Shown: in pieces, positions 1 to 11,700 of the stretch
Layout of the letters: each line of letters begins with the position of its first letter
Numbering within the stretch: position 1 is the first letter of the stretch
Notes under the pieces: generated by a model
The model's database searches: none
Told to the model about the DNA's origin: nothing
The model's input: the letters and a program-made list of their open reading frames with translations, nothing else
Assembly: GCA_029204225.1 (NCBI GenBank)
Contig: CM055095.1
Span: 49,236,841-49,300,840 of the forward strand
Direction of reading: 5' to 3'
Length of the DNA stretch: 64,000 nt
DNA from: Diphasiastrum complanatum
Lineage: Eukaryota; Streptophyta; Lycopodiopsida; Lycopodiales; Lycopodiaceae
Made by a program: the position numbers and the translations under genes

Positions 1-1383
1 GCATGATGTCAGCAGATACACTTTAGGTCGTGGCTAATCTTCGTAAGAAAGATTATGGATCTATTCCTATCACTACATAACTTTGGAGCAGAGAACGCAA
101 TGTCAGCCGAAAAGCAGCTCGCGTACCTATTGAGAGCCTTATTCAGATCATTCTAGACGACCAGAACTCTGCTCACAAACGATGCTACCATGAACCTCAA
201 AAAGGTGATTGTCGAGATTCGAGAGGAAGTCAAGGCCAGAGAACACCTTGATCACAAGGATGGTTCTGACCAGGCCCTCTACGGCAACAAAGAAAAAATC
301 CAAGAAGCAATATAAGACTAAGAGGAGTCGAATCAGAGGCAGTTTCGTGATCAATAAGTAGAGGGGACCAGCAAAGGCAACTGGAAGAGCAAAGGGAGGT
401 TGAAGCAGCAAGGTGCAGACAATAAGACTTGTGTGAGATGCAGAAGAGACGGGCATACAGTAGATACATGTTGGCTCAATCCCAAGATTGAGTGTATCCA
501 TTGCCACAAGAAGGGTCACGGAGCCATGGATTGTCGCCACAACCTGAGAAACAAGTCAACACAGAACAGACAGGAGAACAACAATAGTTCCTCCTATGTC
601 AAGGAGCCCGAGAGCTCAAAAATGGGCGAAAAAAGAAAGAACGGAAACTGTTCGACTGCCTACATCTGTGAAGACGTGTGCAGCATCTAAATCTGTCACA
701 CATGAGGTGATTATAGAATCAAGAGCCACCTCACACTTTGTGACATCAAGATGAATAATGTCTGATTTTAGAAGTGCAGATCCTTCAAGATTCATAGTTC
801 TTGGAGATGGATCTAGACATCAAGTGAATGGTATTGGTTCACTATGGCTCAAGACCAACGATAGAGACAGATGACTTGAAGACGTTCTGTTTGTGCCTAC
901 TCTGCAACAAGACTTGCTCTCTGTAGCAAGAATAGCAAATGTAGTGTGAAGTTTTTAGCACGTGTGAACTTCACCACACACCCTACAGGATCTTACTGAG
1001 GTGTTGTGATTGCACAAGATTGATCAAAGAACAGTATGCTTAAAAAATCTAAGGCAAGAGCACAATGGCATACATCTGATGAAAAAATCTAACTCTTCAC
1101 TATGAGAAATGAATGTCAGAAATAATTCTAAGTGTTCAGTATGGGAAAAAGAGGCTGCTCTCGGATAGAGAGAGAAAATCATACATAGAAAACTCGGGTA
1201 GAGAGAAAATGAGTCCAAAACACCAAAATCTCAATATTCACAATATGGCAAAAACATGCCCGGCTTTCCCTACATGAGAGACACTCGAATTCCTACAGTG
1301 GAGTTGCATGGAAAGTCCACTTAATTGAACTAATTTACCTACCAGAGATCCACATGTGTAATTGCATGCATGTATGGTGCATG
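1..1383 (+). repeat. Segmental duplicate, copy 1 (old copia remnant)
   Basis: This block is repeated nearly base for base as 7099-7293 plus 13533-14725, where element A interrupts it. Both copies end in the same bases (GCATG) before an LTR beginning TGTGAAGAATTG. Copy 1 therefore preserves the empty site of element A, near base 192-196. The last 440 bases (about 946-1383) follow the protease remnant and contain a small inverted repeat (GTGAAGTT/AACTTCAC near 950-980). No coding content is visible there. The left end lies outside the window. Confidence 0.85.
148..945 (+). pseudogene. Copia-type gag zinc knuckles and protease remnant, copy 1
   Basis: The fragment encodes two CCHC zinc knuckles, C-x2-C-x4-H-x4-C, at about 430-534 (CVRCRRDGHTVDTC and CIHCHKKGHGAMDC), which would bind RNA in a retrotransposon Gag. 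Downstream, in another frame, is a protease remnant whose DSGA active site reads ESRA (716-727). It is followed by a flap-like stretch ending in LLSVARIA near 925. Stops and frameshifts break the reading frame throughout. The same ESRA lesion is present in the second copy (about 14060), so the element was dead before it was duplicated. Nothing of integrase or reverse transcriptase follows. Confidence 0.8.
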
Positions 1384-2122
1384 TGTGAAGAATTGAAAAG
1401 ATTATCTATGTTAGATATAGGGGTCTTATGTTTTTTATATCAAGCATCTAGGTGTAGGATGTTGATAGGAACAAATTTGGCATAGATGGCAAATTATGCA
1501 TTTCCATTTGTAATGCCACTATTGAGCCAAAATAGAGTAAGAGGCTAAACTCGTGCCAATTAGAGTGTAGACAAGTGTAATGATTTTGTTTGATGAATTC
1601 TAGGAGGTCCAATAGGATTTAGAGGTGGAACCATGTGAGGTCCAATAGGAATTTGAGGTTTGCTTGAATATAGTCCAATAGAGTTAAGAGGTGCATGGAT
1701 CAATGGTCCAATAGGATTAAGAGGTGATAAAATGTGGTCCAATCATAGTTAAGCATAGTGGTATCTCGTGGATCTACTAGTATCATTGTACTCCTCATTT
1801 TGGATCTAATTGATTTGGTGATTGTGTGGATTTTGAGTGTCATTGGATTTCTAGCTTTCTCTCTCTACCTGAGAGCTCATAATGGTTTTCTCTCTCTCTC
1901 GACCTAAGGAGAGCAGCTTGTTCCTACTTAGAATAATTTTTTGAATACTTCCTACACGTGTGAGTGAGAGTTGGAAGTGATTGAATGCATGTAGTAGTGT
2001 GTTTTTGCCATAGAATCAAAGATAGATCTTGAATCTCAATCTAGTCTTGATCTTGGTGCATCTACACACCTTAGGAGATCACAAGTACATGTTGTGGACA
2101 ATCCACACGTGTGAAATCAACA
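1384..2122 (+). repeat. Copia LTR (family A/B), 739 bp
   Basis: It starts TGTGAAGAATTG, ends ATCAACA and is directly followed by a TGGTATCAGAGC primer-binding site, so it is a 5' LTR. It is nearly identical to 7294-8034 and more diverged from 12796-13532. Its U3 carries five CCAAT boxes at 1609, 1642, 1675, 1708 and 1739, a 33/33/33/31-bp spacing. The terminal part contains CACACGTGTG palindromes. The element it belongs to is cut off at about 2850. Confidence 0.9.
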
Positions 2123-2134
2123 TGGTATCAGAGC
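2123..2134 (+). other. Primer-binding site (initiator tRNA-Met type)
   Basis: TGGTATCAGAGC abuts the LTR end. This is the standard Ty1/copia primer-binding site complementary to the 3' end of plant initiator tRNA-Met. Confidence 0.9.
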
Positions 2135-2850
2135 CTACCTAAGGTTACCATGCATTTTGATCCATTTAAGTGAAAACTATTCATCAATCTTGAGCTAGAA
2201 ATTGTCAAGATCATTTTCCTAGCTATCCTGTTCAATTTTGGATCCAAAGAGATCAAAAGGACATTGATTGGGTCTGACCTGGTATTGTACGGAATCAGGT
2301 GCTCAGACACGTGTGAGGAACATCCAATTTCAGTTTGGAAGTTCTCTCTCAAGCTTGATCCATTTATCTTGCTTGATAGCTTGTTTTGAAGCTATTTTTG
2401 TCTAGTTTTTGATGCAGTCAGTTTCACTCCATTTGGTTGAGCCAATCAGAAGTTATAAGCTTTTGAAGAGGGTTAGTTAGGGCACCTAGACCTCGGTGGA
2501 CACATTTGGTTTGGTCAAGAGATTGCTTGGTTGATCCAAAATCACAGTTGTATGCTTACCAATCTCATCTACATTGATCTAGGCACTATTTTGAGATCTT
2601 AGCCATTTTGTTTCATGCAATATCATTGTATTTGAGTCAAATTTGGTTTCTTATTGTACTTCACACGTGCTAAGAGTGTTTGATCCTAACTTTGCCCATA
2701 CTCCATCATTTGATGTGAAATAGATCTTGTTTTAGAGAGATTCGTGTAGCTAGTGAGAATCAATTCACAAATAGTTGCAAGATCTTTCATAGGAGGAGAT
2801 AGTACTCTATTATTGGATCATATTGAGAGTGTGTAGCAACATTTATTGTT
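2135..2850 (+). mobile_element. Untranslated leader of a truncated copia element
   Basis: It is collinear with the leader of element A (8047-8760), including the GATCTTTCATAGGAGGAG stretch just before the gag start. Homology stops abruptly after TTGTTCAT at about 2850, one codon block before gag would begin. The rest of the element was lost at this breakpoint. Confidence 0.85.
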
Positions 2851-3808
2851 CATGATTTATAGTTTGTAACCTATTGATACATGGCTAATTTCTAACCTTA
2901 TAACACATTGTACCATGAAAATAATTGTTGGACCGAGCTAGGTTGATGCTCAATAAAAAAATAGTTGGATGCCAAGGATCTTTGAAACCTATAAAAATAT
3001 TGTATCATTTTTTAGGGGTTCAAAATTAGTATTAATCGATGCACTATTTTTAAGAAGGCTAGGTACTATAATGGACGGCAATCTTTGATATTTGTAGGAT
3101 TTTGGAATGCAACATTTTTTGAGTTGAAGGTTTTAGAAGACATTATTTTGCAAAAGTCGACATCCATTGAAAAATACAAGATATTAGAGGAAAACTTGAG
3201 GGAGGTTTCCGGAGCAATGCTATGGGTCATCCCAAGAATGTGCATTACATGGCACCATGCTTTGGAGAGTCCCAATATTCCTCTATAACCTCTAAGACGA
3301 GACTCGCGAAGTATTGATAATTGGGCAATTGACTTTGCCACGCGTTGGCCTAAGGACCGAATCATATCATAATAAAAAACTCCCACTCCCTCAATTCGAA
3401 CGACGAACGTCAGATCTGAATGTGTCACACTAAGTTTTACCACTTTTCAAAAATGTGGTCCGCTCGATTCGATGCTCTTCAACTTGGCAGTGATCCAAGT
3501 GAGAGCAATGCAATTCGTTATGCAGAGATCCGAGAACACTGCTCATTGACACGCAAAAGAGGAGAAGAGAAAGGAAAAGTTTCATTCTTACGACGTTATC
3601 GTAGTATTTAATGGTACTGCTTATTGACAACTTGTAGTAGTGCGCTGAGCATGATCGCGCTGATAATCACAGCTGAACGATTGATCTTCGCAATCTAGAA
3701 GAAGCAGAAATCTCTCAAATATCGTGATCACAGACTGGAACTATTTCGAGTTGAATTTTTTCTGGCCTGATCATAACCACCACTAGGTGTGCTTCTATTG
3801 GAATCGGA
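2851..3808. other. Non-coding interval upstream of the DUF3455 gene
   Basis: No recognisable protein, repeat or RNA gene is visible. Short open frames here (about 60-125 codons, both strands) lack any motif. The last few hundred bases presumably hold the promoter of the gene starting at 3809, but no confident TATA box was identified. Confidence 0.4.
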
Positions 3809-5157
3809 ATGATCATGCGTACCATATTGATCACATGCGTTGCCGCATATGTCTTCGGAGTATTCATGTTTCACATAGCGGCTGCTCAATCCTTGGATCC
3901 TCCTGCTGGAAACTAGTCAGTGTCTCCTACATTTCAAAGCAGCTTCAACTAGAATTATCTGTCAAGTTGACTAGTATCATAGCATATTAGGAACAGTCGA
4001 ATTGTAACTACTAAATATAAAACATGCTAAGCAAAAGATGCGCATAGTGCAGAAAGTTGATATTTGATAAGAACGCTAACATATCTTTCTTATTGGACAG
4101 TGTAATTCGACGAGTTCATGGAAAAGGAAACCAGATATATCGTTGCATCACATCCAACGGCGAACCCACATGGAATGTTGCTGCCAAAGCTGATCTTTTT
4201 CCCATAACAGTTTCTGCATCCTCTAAATTGGCTGAAAGAGTAGGTTTGCATTATTTTTTACCCCATCCAGATTCCGGAGGAGGGGAAGCAACATGGTCTT
4301 CAACAGCTCCCGGAGCAAATGCATCTACTGCTCCTGACAGCACGGTTACAGGTTTTCTTTGGAAAAACTCTACTTCATGATTACCGATATATCTATAATT
4401 CAAGCATGAACTTGCTGCAGGAAATATTCATAATATAAACGTCTTTTTTGTTCAGGCAAAATTCTGGTCTCTATCGCCTCTACCAACAACAGTATCGACT
4501 CCCTCCTACTAGAAGCTACTGGGCATACTGGTCCTGGAAACCTGAGTCGGGTCTCTTACATCCAGCGCATTTTCAACAAAGGAGGCGTGGCTCCCTCTAC
4601 AAAGGACTGCACAAAAGATGGCCAATTAGCAAAAGTTCCGTATCAAAGCGTTTACGTCTTCTGGGCTCAACTCACCTCTCTATCCACTCGTCAGCTGCCT
4701 CCACCACTCAGTCCACCTGCAAAGACTAGGCTTTTCTTATCCTTTTTTGGAGAGGGGCAACAAAACTACATATACAATGGATCAGCCTGGGATTTGAAGG
4801 ACGCAACAGCAACTCTGTCCTCTTGTCCAGGTCAAGAAGTCGCAGGAAGACACTTCTTTCTGTCAGAAAATGATCCGAAAGGAGGAAGTCCAACTTGGGA
4901 GACGTTCCATCCACTAAGTACTGTGACAGCAAAGATTGTGGGAAGTCATGTAGTTGACAATAACAGCATTCCTTGGGCTTTGTTTCAAACAACAAGCTCT
5001 AGTGGAGAAAGGTACGTAAAAACACAAAACCATCTATTTTATGGATATATCTTTTACTCATTTGGAGAAACTTACGTGACAACACCCAACCATCTGTTGT
5101 ATGAATATTTCTAATACTTTTATGCAGTTCCTTTCCAATCTAAGATCCAAGGTGTAG
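3809..5157 (+). CDS. Secreted tandem DUF3455-domain protein (spliced)
   Basis: I read exons 3809-3915, 4101-4351, 4456-5011 (or to 5075) and 5128-5143 (or to 5157). All introns are GT-AG and the phases agree. The product begins with a hydrophobic signal peptide ending near AAAQS (residue ~25), so it should enter the secretory pathway. Next comes a complete DUF3455-like unit: PPAGN, GKGNQIYRC, ATWSST, LLLEATGHTGPG, VSYIQR, KGGVAPS and VPYQSVYVFWAQ. A second partial unit follows: FGEGQQNYIYNGSAW, GRHFFLS, PTWE, KIVGSH and IPWALFQ. The function of DUF3455 is unknown. The second unit lacks the C-terminal third: the last exon hits a stop after 5 codons (309 aa total) or, using the donor at 5076, after FLSNLRSKV (335 aa total). 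The C-terminus may have decayed, but exons 1-3 are uninterrupted. It is the only convincing host gene here. Confidence 0.7.
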
Positions 5158-6711
5158 AAAGAACATTCTTGAGATGACTACTTTTTCTAGGTCCAAGAGG
5201 AGTTTCTTGCCCAACCTAACTCAATACATGGTCCACAAGTAACTAGTAGAGAATTAGTAGTGGAGAATACGAATCCTTCATTAAGTAGTCTACTTGGATA
5301 AGAGTTGAAAGTGTGCCCATGCTTGCACAAGCCCGAATTCTAGTGGGTGGCATTAGATTGATTTGTATGTGAAGAAAATTAACCCTCAAGGTACATAGCT
5401 TTTTCAAAAGTGAATGTATAGAGCCCCTTCTCTTTATAAGCAAGACCCTTGCATATGAAATTTGTTGCTTCCATGTCTTATATTTTATGCAAATGAGCTT
5501 TAGATGCCATGCATAACAATGATAGTTCATTGCTTAGTATCAATGTGGGATACACATGTGAGCGTCCATATGTCATTTAGGGTAGGTGGCTTTGATATGT
5601 TGTGAAATTTGTTAACTTTGGAATCATATTAATAAAATCATGCTATATTTTTGTTTTTGTGCAGCCACATATTTGGTTCGGTTTCATGGCTACAACGTAT
5701 GTCCACACGGGGTGGCCTTCCACCAAACTCATCTTATCCAGCAAATGCAGGGGACATGTTTGGATCACCATACTCCTCCATCTATTGGTTTTATGTGGAC
5801 GATATGAAACAAAAAGATTAGCTAATTGGATAAGTGTTGCACTCATTTGCAACTTTCAATTTTTGATAGCAAATATTTTAAAGCATTGATCAATTAATTT
5901 TGCAAAACATCAATTAATGGTTACCAACTAAGTTGGAGTGATTGAAAGATTTAGTCCTCTTTCTATTATTCTAATTTATGCTTAGTGTTGGCTCATTTGT
6001 GCATGAATCTAGAGGAGCTCCTCTCTATGCATGATCTTAATTTAATGTTCATATCATTTTGATATAAAATTTATTGACTTAATGTCATACTTGGATTATA
6101 ATGTCTCCCATAGATATCATGACGTTATTAAATTTATAAGTTATTGATTTTCCAATACATTATGATGATTATAGTAACCAAGTCACATAGTATAAGGAAA
6201 GTTATTGGATTCATTTATCAATTTTCACTCAAAATTTTATAAGAGACCATATACATGGGGGAATATGAAAATCTATCTTAAAACTTTTTTAGTATTGCCT
6301 TTAGGGTTTTGCACCTTAATGACGAATCTCACATTGTGGATTTCATTATGTAATAATTACTCTTCTCATAGCTTAGTTGGAGAAATCAAAGGGTGGGGTC
6401 CCAAAATGGCCATGCTTGATTTATAACTTGTGCTGATCTTAGAAAAAAAGTTTACTCAAAAGTTTAGAAAAATGAATTTTTTAAAAAACGTATGATTTCA
6501 TATCTAGTAGCACACATGTACATGTGAATAAATTCAAATAATTTAAGATCCAATTCCATAACCTGATCTTTGGTTAGAAATAGATCAACTATACCAATCT
6601 TGCCAATGTAGAAAAATTAACATCTACTCTATGAAAGAGATGCAAACTCAATAAGAACCTGATCAAACATCAAACTACTACAAAGCCTCGCTAGTTTTCA
6701 GCCCTCCACCT
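5158..6711. other. AT-rich interval with no recognised feature
   Basis: Bases just after the DUF3455 gene (about 5160-5215) retain weak similarity to the missing end of its second domain (GPRGVSCPT). Beyond that only short, motif-free open frames occur on both strands. Confidence 0.4.
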
Positions 6712-6883
6712 GACACGAAACACGAAGACGAACGGTTCACGAACACGAAGGTCAAAGGAAACGAAGACGAATAGTTCGTGAACACGAAGGTCAAAGGAAA
6801 CTAAGACGAAAAGTTTGTGAACACGAAAGTCAAAGGAAATGAAGATGAACGGTTCGCGAACATGAAAGATTCACGAACGAGAA
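6712..6883 (+). repeat. 39-bp minisatellite with TTCGCGAA-like motifs
   Basis: About four copies of a 39-bp unit built around GAAGACGAACGGTTC, ACGAACACGAAGG and TCAAAGGAAA. Each unit holds an imperfect TTCRYGAA palindrome. It lies directly upstream of the second copy of the old copia remnant and may be part of its LTR or leader. Confidence 0.7.
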
Positions 6884-7293
6884 TCTTTTGTTGTCTGGCA
6901 CAAGAACCTTTTGCGGTCTAGTACAAGAGAAGGTAGAAGACCAAAACGAAACCAACAATGGAAACGAAATAAACGAAGGAAATGAAACCAACTGTGGAAA
7001 CAAAACAAACGTTGTGAAACCTTCTCTTGTCTCTCATGCTCCAAAAAGTACCAGCGAGATCATGCAAATACCCAGAAGTACAGATATCTGATTTGATGGC
7101 ATGGTGTCAGCAGATACACTTTAGGTCGTGGCTAATGTTCGTAAGAAAGATTATGGATCTATTCCTATCACTACATAACTTTGGAGCAGAGAACGCAATG
7201 TCAGCCGAGAAACAGCTCGCGTACCTGTTGAGAGCCTTATCCAGATCATTCTAGACAACCAGAACTCTGCTCACAAAAGATCTTACCATGAAC
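6884..7293 (+). pseudogene. Old copia remnant, copy 2, 5' part
   Basis: Bases 7099-7293 match 1-195 and extend copy 1 leftward. A short open frame at 6888-7091 contains a low-complexity run of repeated N-G-N-E/K-T-N residues and no domain. The block stops at CATGAAC, where element A is inserted, and resumes at 13533. Confidence 0.75.
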
Positions 7294-8034
7294 TGTGAAG
7301 AATTGAAAAAGATTATCTATGTTAGATATAGGGGTCTTATGTTTTTTACATCAAGCATCTAGGTGTAGGATGTTGATAGGAATAAATTTGGCATAGATGT
7401 CAAATTATGCATTTCCACTTGTAATGCCACTATTGAGCCAAAATAGAGTAAGAGGCTAAACTCGTGCCAATTAGAGTGTAGACAAGTGTAATGATTTTGT
7501 TTGATGAATTCTAGGAGGTCCAATAGGATTTAGAGGTGGAACCATGTGAGGTCCAATAGGAATTTGAGGTTTGCTTGAATATAGTCCAATAGAGTTAAGA
7601 GGTGCATGGATCAATGGTCCAATAGGATTAAGAGGTGATAAAATGTGGTCCAATCATAGTTAAGCATAGTGGTAGCTCGTGGATCTACTAGTATCATTGT
7701 ACTCCTCATTTTGGATCTAATTGATTTGGTGATTGTGTGGATTTTGAGTGTCATTGGATTTCTAGCTTTCTCTCTCTACCTGAGAGCTCATGATGGTTTT
7801 CTCTCTCTCTCTACCTAAGGAGAGCAGCTTGTTCCTACTTAGAATAATTTTTTGAATACTTCCTACACGTGTGAGTGAGAGTTGGAAGTGATTGAATGCA
7901 TGTAGTAGTGTGTTTTTGCCATAGAATCAAAGATAGATCTTGAATCTCAATCTAGTCTTGATCTTGGTGCATCTACACACCTTAGGAGATCACAAGTACA
8001 TGTTGTGGACAATCCACACGTGTGAAAATCAACA
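7294..8034 (+). repeat. 5' LTR of element A (741 bp)
   Basis: TG...CA termini (TGTGAAG...ATCAACA) followed by the primer-binding site TGGTATCAGAGC at 8035-8046. Five phased CCAAT boxes sit at 7520, 7553, 7586, 7619 and 7650. This LTR is closer to the unlinked LTR at 1384-2122 than to the element's own 3' LTR. Confidence 0.93.
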
Positions 8035-8790
8035 TGGTATCAGAGCCTACCTAAGGTTACCATGCATTTTGATCCATCTAAGTGAAAAATTTTCATCAAT
8101 CTTGAGCTAGAAATTGTCAAGGCCCATTTTCCTAGCTATCTTGTTCAATCTTGGATCAAAAGAGATCAAAAGGACATTGATTGGGTCTGACCTGGTACTG
8201 TACGGAATCAGGTGCTCAGACACGTGTGAGGAACATCCAATTTCAGTTTGGAAGTTCTCTCTCATGTTTGATCCATTTATCTTGCTTGATAGCTTGTTTT
8301 GAAGCTATTTTTGTCTAGTTTCTGTTGCAATCAGTTTCATTCCATTTGGTTGAGCCAATCAAAAGTTATAAGCTTTTGAAGAGGGTTAGGTAGGGAACCT
8401 AGACCTGGGTGGACACATTTGGTTTGGTCAAGATATTGCTTGGTTGATCCAAAATCACAATTGTATGCTTGCCAATCTCATCTATATGTGATCTAGGCAC
8501 TGTTTTGAGATCTTAGCCATTTTGTTTCATGCAATATCATTGTATTTGAGTCAAATTTGATTTCTTAGTGTATTTCACACGTGCTAAGAGTGTTGGATCC
8601 TAACTTTGCCTATACTCCATCATTTGATGTGAAATAGATTTTGTTTTAGAGAGATTTGTGTAGCTAGTGAGAATCAATTCACAAATTGTTGTAAGATCTT
8701 TCATAGGAGGAGATAGTACTCAATTATTGGATCCTATTGAAAGTGTGTAACAACATTTATTGTTCATCATCTGAGTTTTCTTCACTTCAA

Positions 8791-11700
8791 ATGTCTTCAA
8801 TGGGTTCATCCTTGTTGGAACCAAGTGAAAGATTGTCCACTTCAAACTATTCAATTTGGAAAATGAGGATGGAGTCCATCTTGATCCTTCAAGATGTAAT
8901 GGACATAGTTCTTGGCCTTGAAGAAGAACCACAAGTTCTTCAAGAGGTTCAAAAATACAAAAAGAGAGCTAGGATGGCTCTCCACTACATTAAGATGAAT
9001 GTCTCTAATGAGATATTGAGGGAGATAGGTACTTGTACAATAGCCAAAGAAGCTTGGGATTGTCTCAAGACTATCTATGAGGCTAAGAATACCTCTAGGC
9101 TTCTCACTCTTAGGAATCAAATCTTTCAAAGTAGCCAAAAGAGTGATGAGAGTGCATCTAGTTATGTTTTGAGAGTAAAAGATATTCATAGAGAGCTTGC
9201 TTGTATTGGTGATTCCATCAATCAAAATCAGCTAGTTCAAGTCATTCTCAATGGCTTGAGAAGTGAATTTGATAATCTTGTCCAATCCTATGCCATTAAG
9301 GAGGAGCTACCAAGTTTGGAGGCTCTCCAAAGTGTGCTAATTTCAGAAGAATCAAGACAAGAGTGTAAGCCCTTGAGGATGGACAAGCTTTCTCTCACTC
9401 ATAATGATGGCAAAGCTCTTTTTTCCAAGGATAAGCACAAAGGGAGGAGCAAGGACCAACATCAACAATCCTCAAGCAAGGACAAAGTCAAATCCAAAGA
9501 CAAAGATGAGGAGGAAGATGATTCCTCCAATTCTTCATCATCCAAGCTCAAGAAGAAGAAGATCAAGTTCCTTTACTGTGGCAAGAAAGGCCATTATGCC
9601 ACCAATTGCTTCAAAAAGAAGAATCAACTCAATCAAGCCAACATTACCAATGAGAAGGAAGACACTATTGCAAGTGATGGAGAGGGATCTCTTATGGTCT
9701 CTAGTTTCTCATCTACTCCTTTCAAGAAGGACGACCTATGGTATATTGATAGTGGAGCCTCTTCACATATGTGTAGCTCCAAGGACTCTTTCTCTTCTAT
9801 TGCACCTTATGATGGAGTGAAGAAATCAATATACACTGCAAATGATTTTGAATGTCCTATTGAAGGCATAGGGAACATTCCCTTGAAGCTTGCATCCTCT
9901 AAAGTTCTTTCTCTCTCTAGAGTTCTTTATGTACCTAAGCTTACCAAGAATCTTATTAGTGTTGGCCAATTGCTTGATAATGGCCTTGATGTAAAATTCA
10001 ATGTTGATACTTGCACTATCAAGAAGAATGATGAGATACTTGCATTAGGATCTAGATTTGGTGGCATCTATAAACTAGATCCAAATGAGTATGTGAATGC
10101 TTGTAATATTGCTCTTGTGAACAAGCTCTCTATGGAGGAATTATGGCATAGGAGGTTGGGACATCCCAACTACAAATCCATGCTCTCTATGATCAAAGAA
10201 TCCAAAGCTATTGGCTTGCCAAAGTCATTCTCCAAGAAGATCAAGCCTTGTGAGGCTTGTGCTATTGCTAAATCTCACAAAAAGCCATTTACAAGATCTT
10301 CTATCAAAAGCAAGCATCCTTTGGAGTTAATCCACTCGGATGTGCATTTCTCATCAACTACAAGCAAGGGAGGAGCGACTTGTTTTGTTACTTTCATTGA
10401 TGATTACACAAGATTCACTTGGATATATCTTCTTGCTTCAAAATCTATGGTGTTTGATCATCTCATTATTTTCAAAGCTTATGTAGAGAAGCAATTCTCT
10501 TTCAAGATTAAAGCTCTTAGAAGTGATGGAGGTGGTGAATACATCTCCAATAAACTTCAAGACTTTTGTGAGCTTGAAGGCATTAAAAGAGAGTTTTCTT
10601 GTGCCTACTCTCCATCTCAAAATGGAGTGGCCGAGAGAAAGAATAGATCTCTATGTGAATGTGAAAAATCTATGAGAATCGAGGCATCTTTGCCCAAAGA
10701 TTTTTGGGGATAAGCCATTAATTGTGTAAATTATCTTTGCAATAGGCTCCCACATATAGCTCTTGGAGGAAAGTCACCATATGAAATCTTATTTTTGAAG
10801 AAGCCTAAGGTTGATCACCTTAGAGTTTTTGGATGCTTATGCTTTGTCCATATTCCCTTGGAAACAAGGAAGAAGGAAGATCCTAGTGCATGCAAAGGGA
10901 TCATGGTTGGATACTCATCCACCAAGAAGGCCTATAGAGTCTTTATACTCTCTACTTCTCAAGTTATTGAAAGTAGAGATGTTGTCTTTCATGAAGATCA
11001 ACACTCATCATTTGAAGAGGCTGAGATCAAGAAATCTATGGATGCATCATCAATTATTGATTTTGAAGACAATCATGATGTGATGGGGTCGAGATTTGAA
11101 GAAGACTCTCCTCGGATTTTTTCACCAAGAAGATCCATGAGAGATAGATCCGAGCCTAAGAGGCTCTCATATGTTGACAAAGGCAAACAAGTGGATCTTG
11201 ATTCCACTAATTATGTTTTTTATGTCTCTCATGAAGAGCCAAAGAATGTACAAGAGGCACTCAATACCAAGGAGTGGTATGATGCCATGAAGCAAGAGTA
11301 TGATGCATTGATCACCAACAATACTTGGGAACTTGTGGATCCTCCTTCCAACAAGCATGTGATTGGTTGCAAGTGGGTATTTCGGATCAAGTTCAATCAT
11401 GATGGCACCATCAACAAGCATAAAGCAAGATTATGTGCCAAAGGATTTGCTCAGATCCATGGTCTTGATTATGAGGAGACCTTTGCACCCGTTGCAAAGA
11501 TGGTGACAATAAGAATTCTTATTTCTCTTGCTTGTTTTTTCAAGTGGAAGGTGTTCCAATTAGATGTATCCAATGCTTTTCTAAATGGTTATCTTGAGGA
11601 GGAGATCTATATGGAACAACCTCAAGGATTCATCAAGGATGAGTCCAAAGTGTTCTTGCTCTTCAAAAGTCTTTATGGACTCAAGCAAGCACCAAGATCA

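Noticed and set aside
3066-3630. Overlapping short frames upstream of the DUF3455 gene
   Set aside because: No domain, no plausible splice structure, and frames present on both strands.
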